Assembly: GCA_938020525.1 (NCBI GenBank)
Contig: CALIHW010000158.1
Location: forward strand, 1-44,224
DNA: 44,224 nt
From: an uncultured Granulosicoccaceae bacterium
Lineage (GTDB): Bacteria > Pseudomonadota > Gammaproteobacteria > Granulosicoccales > Granulosicoccaceae
Direction of reading: 5' to 3'
In this document: in pieces, positions 34,673-42,694 of the stretch
Layout of the letters: every line of letters starts with the position of its first letter
Numbering within the stretch: position 1 is the stretch's first letter
Position numbers and translations under genes: made by a program
The notes under the pieces: generated by a model
What the model saw: the letters and a program-made list of their open reading frames with translations, nothing else
What the model was told of the DNA's origin: nothing
Databases searched by the model: none

Positions 34673-35590
34673 TTACTGGATTCTGGTAAAGACCAGGCTT
34701 CCGACTGAGGGCCGCCCATCCACAAAGTCTGAATCGTTCGGGAAAGAATTCACCAGCATAATTGGTGATCGCGGAATATCCTCATCAGCGGAAGTAAACC
34801 GCAGACCGCCATCGGTTCCCGAATCATAAAGATTCAGTTCAACCGTAAGAGAGTCCACAAAGTTTCCATTTGCATCAAACAAAGACAAACTGTTAATGCC
34901 GATAAACCAATCCGGACTTGGTGCAAGCATTGAAACCAAAGTTACTAACGAGTAGTCACGGTTAACCAAAAAATCGACTGATGTGGCGCCAGGTGACAGC
35001 GGTATACCGCCGCCCTCAATGCTGGAAAGCGCATAGCCCTGGTCAATTGCAAATTGTATTTCTGGCAGCAATTGCCCGGTACCACCAGTCTCTGCCATGT
35101 CTTCTATCCCGTCGGTGGCATTCTGACCGCGCTGCCAAATAACTACCTGCTCGTTGTGAACAGCACCGGTTAGCGGAGAAAAGTGCGGATCGGAGGGGAA
35201 GTTAGTCGGGTGAGTAGCTGCACTCCATGACGCTTCAAAGCGAGCTGAGTACATGGCCTCAAATTCACGATTATCGTCCGTTACCACCGGCAAGCCAGTA
35301 TCCGGATTAGAGCCATCGACCGGACCAGTATCGCTATTTGTGTCGTTACCGGTACCATTGTTATCAGTACTGTCCGAGGTATCAACCGTATCCTCACCAC
35401 TGTTTTCATCTGTGGTTCCGGTAGCCTCACCCTCCCCACCTGCAGAGCCATCAGCATTTGTGTCCGCTGTGCTATCTGTCGGGGTTTCACTAACAACAGC
35501 TGCACCATTGCTGTCGGAGTCACATCCGCTGGTTATCAACGCAGCTACCAGAATAGCTGCAGCTATTGAAATTCTTTTATATTTAAACAT
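34673..35590 (-). CDS. Spondin-domain lipoprotein
   Basis: A 305-residue lipoprotein. The signal peptide MFKYKRISIAAAILVAALITSGC has lipobox ITSGC with Cys23. It is followed by a low-complexity linker (about 24-92) of Ser, Thr, Asp, Asn, Gly and Glu. The remaining ~200 residues match a Spondin_N domain: MYSARFEASWSAATHPTNFP, the HFSPLTGAVHN loop, SPDWFIGINSLSLFD and LYDSGTDGGLRFTSADEDIP. Spondin_N is best known from animal extracellular matrix proteins; in bacteria it occurs in exported proteins of unknown role. The acidic metal-binding residues of the domain appear present (DSGTDGG). An adhesive or matrix role is inferred. Single gene, with its own strong terminator. Confidence 0.85.
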   Translation of the reverse strand: MFKYKRISIAAAILVAALITSGCDSDSNGAAVVSETPTDSTADTNADGSAGGEGEATGTTDENSGEDTVDTSDSTDNNGTGNDTNSDTGPVDGSNPDTGLPVVTDDNREFEAMYSARFEASWSAATHPTNFPSDPHFSPLTGAVHNEQVVIWQRGQNATDGIEDMAETGGTGQLLPEIQFAIDQGYALSSIEGGGIPLSPGATSVDFLVNRDYSLVTLVSMLAPSPDWFIGINSLSLFDANGNFVDSLTVELNLYDSGTDGGLRFTSADEDIPRSPIMLVNSFPNDSDFVDGRPSVGSLVFTRIQ

Positions 35591-35822
35591 TTTCTCGTAC
35601 GCTCCTAAGACATTACCGACGATCTGGTTCATGAATAACATGATCAGCTCTACTATACGACCAGTCTCTCCCATCACGCTGCACAGAACAGTTAACTCTT
35701 TAACACGCTCGCCCAGGTAATGTTGCCAGTCACTCTTCGTACACGGAATCTTGCTTAAGATACACCCTGAGTTAATTCCGATCATCACATTTTGATCACA
35801 GAAACATTACCGGGCCACATAT

Positions 35823-36908
35823 ATGAGATCTGCTCAGAGATTGGCACGCGCACGCGCTGCACTGGAATCATTTTTTGTCGGCGATGCGTTGTCCATGCCA
35901 GTTCATTGGTACTACAACCCGTTAGACATTCAACGCCAGTTTCCGGGTGGGGTACGCAAAATGGAAGCAGCACCAGCGGTTCACCCATCCTCTATTATGT
36001 CTCTGCACTCTACAAATGCTGGCGGCAGAGGCAAACAAGGCAAAAACGCGCAAGGAGAAATAGTCGGCGACGTCATTTTAAAAGACAAACGCAAATTCTG
36101 GGGTGTAGGCAATCAACACTATCATCAAGGCATGCCAGCTGGCGAGAACACACTCAACGCCTGGTGCGCCAGACTATTGATGCGCAGCATAAGCACACAC
36201 GGCGGGTACGATCAAAGCTGTTTTTTGCAAGACTATATCAGTTTCATGACATCTGAAAAGCCACAACATCCGGATACCTACGCAGAGTCCTATCACCGAG
36301 GCTTTTTCGCCAACCTGCAAGCAGGTAAACCGCAGGATCAGTGCGGCGCTGTCACTCATGACACTCCTTCTATTGGTGGCTTGGTAACAATCATACCCCT
36401 TGCTATATATCTACTCCTCAAACACACAACCATCGACAACGTACAGCTGGTTTGCAGACAACACTTGTACCTGACCCATCCGGATGAAACGCTTGGCAGA
36501 GTTTGTGATTCGCTTGTTATGCTAATTTACGAGCTACTAGAAAGACCAGACGGTCAGGACCCGATGCCGTTGCTTTCTACAGCTGGTAAAGCAATCCCTA
36601 AAACGGATATCGCAACACTGGTTAAAAAAGCCCCAAGTGATCTTCATGTCATTGGCCGGCTCTATTCTAGCGCCTGCTACATAACCGATTCTTATCCTTG
36701 CATGTTATTTCTTGCAGGCAAGTACCAGCCAGATATAAAAGCCGCATTAATTGCGAATACTAACGCCGGCGGTGAAAATGCACACCGCGGTGCAGTGCTT
36801 GGCAGTATTGTCGGGTTAATCAGTGGGAATGGTTGCGGCGAATTGTACGATCAGTTGCAGCACAAAGAATCTATTACCTCAGAAATTGACAGATTAATTT
36901 TGATTTAG
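35823..36908 (+). CDS. ADP-ribosylglycohydrolase-fold protein with divergent metal motifs
   Basis: A 361-residue protein of the ADP-ribosylglycohydrolase (DraG/ARH) superfamily, which removes ADP-ribose from proteins or small molecules. Recognisable parts are AALESFFVGDALSMPVHW (12-29), D-T-P-S near the middle (HDTPSIGGLV), the late helix DSYPCMLFLAGKY (about 293-305) and the C-terminal NTNAGGENAHRGAVLGSIVGL (about 315-335). The usual first metal motif T-D-D-T reads G-E-N-T here, and the usual D-T-D after GG reads E-N-A-H. So metal binding may use Glu or be lost. No signal peptide. ATG at 35823 has no obvious ribosome binding site. Single gene, divergent from the spondin gene. Substrate unknown. 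Confidence 0.8.
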   Translation: MRSAQRLARARAALESFFVGDALSMPVHWYYNPLDIQRQFPGGVRKMEAAPAVHPSSIMSLHSTNAGGRGKQGKNAQGEIVGDVILKDKRKFWGVGNQHYHQGMPAGENTLNAWCARLLMRSISTHGGYDQSCFLQDYISFMTSEKPQHPDTYAESYHRGFFANLQAGKPQDQCGAVTHDTPSIGGLVTIIPLAIYLLLKHTTIDNVQLVCRQHLYLTHPDETLGRVCDSLVMLIYELLERPDGQDPMPLLSTAGKAIPKTDIATLVKKAPSDLHVIGRLYSSACYITDSYPCMLFLAGKYQPDIKAALIANTNAGGENAHRGAVLGSIVGLISGNGCGELYDQLQHKESITSEIDRLILI

Positions 36909-37155
36909 TACCTGATCCCCTAATATCCAACTTTACAGTGCAGCTGTGATCTGTGATCAAAATATCAACGCGAACTTGCGTATAACACACACCAAACTCA
37001 CGGCATAAATAAAATGAAAAACGCACTCCTCAGTAGCGGCGTATGCGATGACCGTTTGCATAAGTATGCTGGGGTACGACCATTCATACAAACGGCCAAC
37101 ACAACGCCGATAATCTATAAGAGAATAGTTTGGTTCAAGCATCCCCATAGGCACA

Positions 37156-37215
37156 CGTAGGGAGGATAAGCTTGCGCATCCACCAATGTACAGCACGGAA
37201 GATATGTAACCCCAC
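37156..37215. mobile_element. MITE left-end fragment (GCGCATCCACC family)
   Basis: CGTAGGGAGGATAAGC followed by TTGCGCATCCACCAATGTACAGCAC matches the left end and inner sequence of the intact element at 42695-42840. The matching right end is absent, so this is a decayed or deleted copy. It lies three bases from the stop codon of the remnant on the minus strand. Confidence 0.65.
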
Positions 37216-37217
37216 GA

Positions 37218-37433
37218 TCAATCTGGAAATTTAATTCGCTGGAAGTCTTCAGCGCTTGTTGTGGCAGTTACATGCACTCCAACAAATAAGAACTCACAGT
37301 CATCACAGCTACCATCATAACGCGGCCAGTCATCAGCTATGTTAAGCCAACGAACCATCGGGTAAAGCGCATGTTCGCCTCCACCGAGAATCTCATCTGG
37401 TCCGCCAAACTTGACGTAATAAGTAATGCTGGT
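37218..37433 (-). pseudogene. Probable gene remnant or start-less small gene, 71 codons
   Basis: A minus-strand frame bounded upstream by TAA (37434-37436) and ending in TGA (37218-37220). It reads like a real protein: TYYVKFGGPDEILGGGEH, then ALYPMVRWLNIADDWPRYDG, a C-D-D-C pair, and FLFVGVHVTATTSAEDF to the end. There is no ATG, GTG or TTG near the front; the first ATG is in the middle (MVRW). I do not know the family. Either the N-terminus was lost, with the nearby MITE a possible cause of rearrangement, or an ATT start is used. Confidence 0.45.
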
Positions 37434-37769
37434 TTATTGAGCTATAGAACTGCGTTAGCTTTGTCCAGCCAGCGTTTTCGAAAAAGCAGTCATGGCATTC
37501 TGCATGTCGAGACGTCGGTTTGAGTGATTGTTCATTCCGCAGAGTTATGCACACAAGAATTTCCGTATTTCGCCGGTAGCTATGACAAGTCTTTGTTAAA
37601 ACTTAGAACACACTTGGGCTTTAGCCCCGGTCAACAGTTTAGATACCCCTAGCGAGCATTTTCCTCGCTAAGAAGTCATTGAAACAGGGTCTTTTCTGGC
37701 AGCTTGCGCGAGCGATCGTGTTCTTGCGGCTGCCGGGTAGGAAAATTGCGCAGGTGATATCTACGCTGA

Positions 37770-37988
37770 TCAGCAGACAGCCGCGAGGTTTGCAACTTCC
37801 GACTGTTTCTCTTGCTCTTGCTCTTGCTGCGATGCTATACGCTGATAGATTTCTTCGCGATGCACTGAAACTTCTTTCGGAGCATTGATCCCGATGCGTA
37901 CCTGGTTACCTTTTACGCCAAGCACTGTGACGGTGACTTCGTCACCAATCATTAGTGTTTCGCCGGATTTTCTAGACAAAATAAGCAT
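37770..37988 (-). CDS. csrA: Carbon storage regulator CsrA
   Basis: A 72-residue dimeric RNA-binding protein that binds GGA motifs in mRNA leaders and controls translation. [20 protein letters not shown] (1-20), [16 protein letters not shown] and [10 protein letters not shown] are near-identical to E. coli CsrA, including the RNA-contact residues L4 and R44. The C-terminal tail (about 55-72; [19 protein letters not shown]) is longer and Gln/Glu-rich compared with the usual 61-residue form. The ribosome binding site in TATAGGGACTTATAC contains AGGGA, an ANGGA core, so autoregulation is plausible. It is not beside alaS or a tRNA-Ser gene as in E. coli. Confidence 0.96.
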   Translation of the reverse strand: MLILSRKSGETLMIGDEVTVTVLGVKGNQVRIGINAPKEVSVHREEIYQRIASQQEQEQEKQSEVANLAAVC

Positions 37989-38101
37989 GTATAAGTCCCT
38001 ATACTGTAGTGTGAGGCCGGAGGATATCTTTATTATCGGCCAAAATGTTGATAGTTTGGGCTTTCTTTACAAAGTCTGACATTCCTGTTTTCTGGCATTA
38101 G

Positions 38102-38136
38102 AGTACAGGCTGTCCTGCTGGTAGGACAGTAGTACT
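38102..38136 (-). promoter_or_regulatory. Strong hairpin in the csrA leader region
   Basis: AGTAC, an internal loop, then CTGTCCT/AGGACAG around a 6-base loop, and the closing GTACT form a 35-base hairpin about 115 bases upstream of csrA. A second hairpin, CCCGGA/TCCGGG, sits at 38173-38191. Both lie in the gap between csrA and the upstream small gene. They could be part of the csrA 5' leader, a terminator-like element for the upstream gene, or a small RNA. No T-run marks a terminator. Confidence 0.4.
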
Positions 38137-38213
38137 GTGCTTACCGTTGCTATACGGGACTAAACTTCTGCCCCCGGAGTTAATGTCCGGGTGAGAGTAC
38201 ACGGGGAATACCA

Positions 38214-38495
38214 TTAGAGATTGTCTCCCGTGATGTTGATGCTGTGTGCAAGGCATACGAGGTGACTCATTACGCGATCCGCACTACGTAGCAACCGACC
38301 CTCTAACTCAGGGTACTTATCCATAAATCGCAAAATCTCTGTTGCGTAAGCGTCCTTAACATTCGATTTACAAACACCCTCCGCATGATTTTGCCTAACG
38401 CATAGTGCGGCGGTAGTAGAAGTTGTGCGAGGTTGTGGCTCAATCAGATTCTTGCATACGTCAATCGCCCGTCGCAATGTGATGTTAAGTGACAT
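38214..38495 (-). CDS. Hypothetical protein, 93 residues
   Basis: A small frame 12 bases downstream of the P-loop gene on the same strand, so possibly co-transcribed. The second half (KDAYATEILRFMDKYPELEG to SADRVMSHLVCLAHSINIT) reads as two amphipathic helices and the first half as a mixed-charge region with scattered cysteines. No ribosome binding site is evident and I recognise no family. It may be real because of its spacing, but could be chance. Confidence 0.4.
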   Translation of the reverse strand: MSLNITLRRAIDVCKNLIEPQPRTTSTTAALCVRQNHAEGVCKSNVKDAYATEILRFMDKYPELEGRLLRSADRVMSHLVCLAHSINITGDNL

Positions 38496-38507
38496 CGTAT
38501 GCGATAA

Positions 38508-39158
38508 CTATTGTTTTTTGGCCGCATGTTGCAAGAACTCCAAATGGGTTTCTATCCAGCTACGATCCGAGTGACTTTGTATTCGTTTTGTGACCACGGA
38601 GTTGCGCAGCAACTCAAGACAAACCGATTGATACCTGGACCAGAACTCTATTGCTCCACTATTCCCGGTAAGGCCGTGCTCACGGCCAAAGGGCGTGGCC
38701 GACACATATGATGAAATTTTTCGACACCAATCCTCGCCACGCAACGGAAACACAAAATCGCGAAAATGGCTTTCAGTGTCTTCAACTTTTAGAAATACGA
38801 TTGAAGAATTAGATTTACCGATTTCCTGCCACGTCTGGAAGTACCGATGGAGCGTATGCTCCGGCGCATTCATCGCGAAGAGAAAGCGTACCGTACTTTG
38901 TAGCGCATAGGCGTCCAGAATGGCGATCTGAGAATTTTCCTTAACAAAGGCTCTCCACGCATCCAGATAAGAAGCAGCGAGATTCTCTATTCCAACTGTG
39001 CGAGGCAGCCTGGAAGTTCCAATCGGATGATCTCGCGCCTCCTCTCGAACCCAATAGGAGCTAAGTCCGGCAGAACGAAACAAACCGTCCAGCTGAGTCG
39101 CAGCTGTAGACTTTCCAGAGCCTGGTATACCCTCAACATTCAGGATATGGTTCTTCAC
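38508..39158 (-). CDS. P-loop nucleoside kinase-like protein
   Basis: A 216-residue protein with a Walker A motif at its start, G10-I-P-G-S-G-K-S-T18, preceded by the strand HILNVE. The downstream layout (IAILDAYALQSTVRFLF, VFLKVEDTESHFRDF, then basic residues in SRYQSVCLELLRNSVVTKRI) resembles the nucleoside/nucleotide monophosphate kinase group, in which a second Asp-containing strand and a lid follow. It would phosphorylate a small molecule using ATP in the cytoplasm. The substrate is not identifiable; antibiotic- or sugar-phosphorylating relatives exist. Single gene or first gene before the 93-residue protein. Confidence 0.7.
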   Translation of the reverse strand: MKNHILNVEGIPGSGKSTAATQLDGLFRSAGLSSYWVREEARDHPIGTSRLPRTVGIENLAASYLDAWRAFVKENSQIAILDAYALQSTVRFLFAMNAPEHTLHRYFQTWQEIGKSNSSIVFLKVEDTESHFRDFVFPLRGEDWCRKISSYVSATPFGREHGLTGNSGAIEFWSRYQSVCLELLRNSVVTKRIQSHSDRSWIETHLEFLQHAAKKQ

Positions 39159-39293
39159 AAATACCTGATCCCATTAGCAGTCTGCATTAGCTTGCTATGA
39201 ACCATATACCAACTAAAGATACATACAAGGAGAATCAATAACCAACGGAATTTAGTTATGACTTGGTTGTTTGATTAAATCTCCCCCAAAACT

Positions 39294-39782
39294 CTACACT
39301 AACTCAGCAGAAGGTAATATTTGCCGAAAGTAATCAGCGAGATTTTCTGTTGGTGTTCCCACCCCGCTGAGCATAGTCTCCTTCCATGCTTGCGTCTCAA
39401 AACAAAGTATCTGCATTTCCCATATGCAACCTACAACTTCTTTGAACCCGGTTTCAAATCTATTCGGGGATTCCCATTGCGCTCTCATCTGGTGTGTATT
39501 TGCCAGAACACTGCCCCAGACCCAATAGAAGACCGGTGATACCACTGCAACTTCAGCAAAATGAATCAACTGGACACCCACACCATGATTCCCGTCAGGA
39601 TCATTAATATTTCCGGCTATCGGTAAACGCTCAATTGCAGCTGATAATGCCGATGACGCTACTCGAGGATCGAAGAATTTTTGATCCGCTAAAATTCCAT
39701 AGCGCTTTAATTGCCACCCATCTGATTCAACAGTGGGCAAAGCCAATATTTTTCTGGCAATAAATGGTTTTAGGTGACTCAA
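39294..39782 (-). CDS. Hypothetical protein, 162 residues
   Basis: A soluble-looking protein without signal peptide or transmembrane helix. It has a mixed alpha/beta pattern: LKRYGILADQKFFDPRVASS, LIHFAEVAVVSPVFYWVWG and ETGFKEVVGCIWEMQILCFE. The Trp-rich, strongly patterned sequence and normal amino-acid balance argue that it is real. The start is TTG at 39782, the first possible in-frame start after a TAA; GGGA lies just upstream. I do not recognise the family. It lies 75 bases from the end of the aldolase gene, on the same strand. Confidence 0.6.
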   Translation of the reverse strand: MSHLKPFIARKILALPTVESDGWQLKRYGILADQKFFDPRVASSALSAAIERLPIAGNINDPDGNHGVGVQLIHFAEVAVVSPVFYWVWGSVLANTHQMRAQWESPNRFETGFKEVVGCIWEMQILCFETQAWKETMLSGVGTPTENLADYFRQILPSAELV

Positions 39783-39857
39783 GGTAGTCCCGACTATTTA
39801 CGACCTATACCGCTAAGGTATCCAGACATTGTGATCCCTGCTGGTGTTGACCCATCC

Positions 39858-40670
39858 TTAATAAACACCAGTCTTAGCGTCAGAATTAATCGATTGCCCA
39901 AGCAGCTCACGGGTTTTCTTAACACTGGCACTCGCGGCAGTCGCAAGAAACCGTGCATCACTGTTCAGCGTACAAAGATTAAACCCCCAGCCAAAAGCTT
40001 TGGCAGCATACTCCGGACTGCCACAATGCAAGCACGCAGCAATACCTGCATCCTTACATGCCGCGAGTATCTTTTTAATCGCTTCAACAATTTCAGATTC
40101 TTCGTAGTCAGCCCCCGGTGCTAACCTGCCGTTGGTCAACCCCAGTGTCAGATCAGCCGGCCCAATATAAATACCGTCGAGACCGGGAGTGCTGACAATC
40201 TCATCCAGATTCTTCATGCCTTCTGCGGTTTCAATCATTGCGATGCACAGAATTTCTTCATTCGCTTTAGATGCATAGTCACTACCTGCCGAGATACCGA
40301 TACGAGTCGGGCCAAAGCTGCGGGTGCCAAGTGGTGGATAACGCATATAAGAAACAAGCTCTGCGGCTTGCTCTCTGTTATTAACCATCGGGCATATAAC
40401 ACCATAAGCACCGGCATCCATTGCCTTCATAATTGCCCCCGGCTCAAGCCATGGCACCCGAACCAAAGGAGTCACATCATAGGCGTGTGTCGACTGCAGG
40501 ATAGACAACATCTCGCTGTATCCCATAACGCCGTGCTGACCATCAAGCACGATACTGTCAAAGCCCTGTGCTGCGACCACCTCTGCCGCAAAGCCATTGC
40601 CTATTGTCAGCCACGCATTAAGCGCAGGCTCCCCAGACGCCCATTTTTGTTTGAGTTTATTTGGCTTCAT
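39858..40670 (-). CDS. HpcH/HpaI-family aldolase/citrate lyase
   Basis: A 270-residue cytoplasmic class II (metal-dependent) aldolase of the HpcH/HpaI family, splitting 4-hydroxy-2-oxo acids to pyruvate plus an aldehyde. Key pieces are LDGQHGVMGYSEM (about 42-54; the family's catalytic His is present, with Gln in place of Glu before it), LVRVPW (about 69-74), metal ligand Glu in MIETAEGMKNL and Asp in GIYIGPADLTLGL. Length is typical (250-270). ATG at 40670. Substrate unassigned: relatives act on 2,4-dihydroxyhept-2-enedioate, 2-keto-3-deoxyrhamnonate and others. Confidence 0.9.
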   Translation of the reverse strand: MKPNKLKQKWASGEPALNAWLTIGNGFAAEVVAAQGFDSIVLDGQHGVMGYSEMLSILQSTHAYDVTPLVRVPWLEPGAIMKAMDAGAYGVICPMVNNREQAAELVSYMRYPPLGTRSFGPTRIGISAGSDYASKANEEILCIAMIETAEGMKNLDEIVSTPGLDGIYIGPADLTLGLTNGRLAPGADYEESEIVEAIKKILAACKDAGIAACLHCGSPEYAAKAFGWGFNLCTLNSDARFLATAASASVKKTRELLGQSINSDAKTGVY

Positions 40671-40818
40671 GCTCTGCTATCGATTGGATTAAAAAAGTAT
40701 TGTCTCGCACAATAGGCGGAAAAGCCAAAGGATTCAAGCTGCCTATGCCATTAACTTATTCAGAATACCACTGGTCATTATTTCACTGAATTGACACATT
40801 GCGCCCCGCCAGAATGGT

Positions 40819-41430
40819 TTACAGCGCAAGCAAATAGAAACCAATCCAAACCAGCGGAATGCAAACCAGCAACAGCTCGATCTTACTGCGCAATGTAAAC
40901 AGCACCAAAGCTACAGTTCCAAGAGCTGTTTGCTCTGCCCCGTAACCAAAAAGCAAGATTGATTCTTTTGTATTCAGCAGCACATAGCTCAAAGGGATAA
41001 ATGCACTGATCCCATAAACACACAGTGCTGTCCGCCGTAACCATCGATAACTCTCTGGAGATTCCGGCTGCTGATCTTTTAGCTGTTGATATTCCTGCTG
41101 TTGAAGTTCCGGTTGCTGAAGTTCCGGTCGCGGTCGAAGCGACTTGATATACAACACCGCAAGTCCCTGAAAGACAAAAGCACCACCCATTAAAAATGCA
41201 ATCGTATGCACTTGATCGATAAAGTGCATAAAATAGTAGACACCCAGAAACACCCAGCAGCAAGCAACATAGATAAAAAACAGCGGCCGTTGGCTTTTCA
41301 ATAAGACAAGTAAATTAAGCAGCAAAAAAACCAGCCACCATGGCCAAAGTGATTCTACATAGCGCAGATGTAAATCCTGCCACACCTCTGGTGAGACCAT
41401 TACGAACTGTTGCAGCTCATAGCCAGACAT
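40819..41430 (-). CDS. Integral membrane protein, possibly DUF6064-like, with a Gln-rich loop
   Basis: A 203-residue protein with about six hydrophobic helices. The N-terminal stretch (VSPEVWQDLHLRYVESLWPWW, then a long Leu-rich helix) resembles DUF6064 proteins from memory, which I cannot verify. A loop (about 100-125) is a Gln/Glu/Pro-rich repeat, PELQQPELQQQEYQQ and so on, mirrored in the DNA by imperfect 15-18-base repeats, so it may vary in length. It begins 23 bases after the end of the aldo/keto reductase on the same strand and may be co-transcribed. Function unknown. Confidence 0.6.
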   Translation of the reverse strand: MSGYELQQFVMVSPEVWQDLHLRYVESLWPWWLVFLLLNLLVLLKSQRPLFFIYVACCWVFLGVYYFMHFIDQVHTIAFLMGGAFVFQGLAVLYIKSLRPRPELQQPELQQQEYQQLKDQQPESPESYRWLRRTALCVYGISAFIPLSYVLLNTKESILLFGYGAEQTALGTVALVLFTLRSKIELLLVCIPLVWIGFYLLAL

Positions 41431-41452
41431 TATGTTTCCCGAGTTGGGGTGC

Positions 41453-42361
41453 TCAGAGGGTGTTGATATAGTCCGACATCAATTTTCGTCCGGCTGCATC
41501 TGGCAAATTTCCATAACAGGCCCCCATATTCTCTTCCATGTGTTCCACTTGTGAAGTTGCCGGTATCGCGCAGGTCACGGATGGGTGTGACACAATAAAC
41601 TTCAGAAACACTTGTGCCCAGTTTTGACAATCATAATCTGCAGCCCACGCAGGTAATGGTTTGCCTTGAACTGCATTAAACAGATTACCACCATCTACCG
41701 GACGGTTAGCAATAACTGCAACACCCTTTTCAGCTGCAAGCGGCAACAGGCGTTGTTCTGCTTCTCTGTGGGTTATGTTGTATGTCAGCTGGATAAAATC
41801 GAGTGATTGGGTTTGAAGAATTTGCTCACACTCCTGATGACGCAGTCCGTGTGAGGTGGTGATGCCGATATACCTGACCTTACCCTGCTGTTTAAATTCT
41901 CTGAGTGTCTCAAGATGAGACTGCCAGTTAACAAGATTATGTACCTGCACAAGATCGAGTTGGTTTAATCCCCAGAGCTCCTGCATCTCGTTGTATTGTG
42001 CTATCCCCTCGGCTGTTGAGTTTGTCCAGACTTTGTCAGCGCTGAATAAGCCTTCAGGATATTCAAGCTTGCGTAAGCCCTCCCCAACAACGGAACGCGC
42101 TGATCCATACATGGGTGAGGAATCCACCATGCCACCACCTAATTCGAAAAAGCGTTTTAACACCTCAGACCGTTTGTCACGCAACCGTTGGCTGTCGCCG
42201 ACATTAAATGTAATCCAGGTGCCCATTCCTATCACCGGCACCAACTCGCCACTGGAGGGGATGGGCTTGCTGATTTTTGTTGTGCTGGACTCAGCACGGC
42301 CTGCTGACAATGATGACAGAGACACGACTGACATCATTGCAAGAAAAGTTCTTCGATCCAT
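41453..42361 (-). CDS. Tat-exported aldo/keto reductase
   Basis: A 302-residue NADPH-dependent aldo/keto reductase. M-D-R3-R4-T-F-L followed by a hydrophobic stretch and an AGRAES region (about 20-25) is a twin-arginine signal, so the folded, cofactor-loaded enzyme should be exported to the periplasm. The catalytic tetrad is present: D80, Y85, K110 and H141 (VVDSSPMYG-type, SADKVWT, VQVHNL). ATG at 42361 is chosen over the open frame to 42418 because it gives the clean Tat leader. Periplasmic members of this fold are uncommon but known. Substrate unknown. Confidence 0.88.
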   Translation of the reverse strand: MDRRTFLAMMSVVSLSSLSAGRAESSTTKISKPIPSSGELVPVIGMGTWITFNVGDSQRLRDKRSEVLKRFFELGGGMVDSSPMYGSARSVVGEGLRKLEYPEGLFSADKVWTNSTAEGIAQYNEMQELWGLNQLDLVQVHNLVNWQSHLETLREFKQQGKVRYIGITTSHGLRHQECEQILQTQSLDFIQLTYNITHREAEQRLLPLAAEKGVAVIANRPVDGGNLFNAVQGKPLPAWAADYDCQNWAQVFLKFIVSHPSVTCAIPATSQVEHMEENMGACYGNLPDAAGRKLMSDYINTL

Positions 42362-42475
42362 TGGAAGTTTTCGCACTGTGTGTTGAAAGTTAAGGATATC
42401 AACTAAGCATTGCCACAACGAGTTGCCAGGATACTCTTAAATGTCCTCGCAATCAGTCGATATTACCGCATTTAC

Positions 42476-42685
42476 CTAACGAGGCAGTATAGCCAGTCTA
42501 AATAGACCTTCATCGGGGGCGCTACTCACCGTTATCCTGTTACTGAGCGGCAATTCGGGGATCGATTGATCAATCCAGGTCCAAGTTAGGGAGCGGGATG
42601 TTGAATCGCCACGAAAAATCCGGCCTCTAAGGCCTGCCCTACCACGGACTAATGTAATACTTTCATTCCGTGGGGCGAAACCCAT
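42476..42685 (-). pseudogene. Gene fragment bordering a MITE, 69 codons
   Basis: A minus-strand frame reading MGFAPRNESITLVRGRAGLR, then GRIFRGDSTSRSLTWTWIDQ and a tail ending FRLAILPR. The even mix of charged, Ser/Thr and hydrophobic residues reads like the C-terminus of a real protein. Its front end lies within ten bases of the MITE left end (42695) and the ATG has no ribosome binding site. I think a gene was cut by the element or by a linked deletion. I found no matching N-terminal part on the far side of the element. Family not recognised. Confidence 0.35.
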
Positions 42686-42694
42686 TCATCACAG

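Larger units (their letters stand above)
36909..37769. other. Intergenic region with a MITE half and a gene remnant
   Basis: The 861 bases after the ADP-ribosylglycohydrolase-like gene hold a MITE left end (37156-37215), a protein-like remnant (37218-37433, minus) and a TAGCGAG/CTCGCTA hairpin (near 37649-37670). The parts 36909-37155 and 37440-37645 show no gene I can support. Confidence 0.5.

Noticed and set aside
36957-37196. 79-residue minus-strand ORF with hydrophobic C-terminus
   Set aside because: Its first part is encoded by the MITE end and there is no ribosome binding site; probably chance.
37440-38213. tRNA-Ser or other tRNA beside csrA
   Set aside because: No cloverleaf, GTTCGAAT-type T-arm or CCA end could be found on either strand.
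36909-39179. Matching TACCTGATCCC sequences at 36909 and 39164 as island borders
   Set aside because: An 11-base match is expected many times by chance in a 44-kb window; no other sign of an integrated island.
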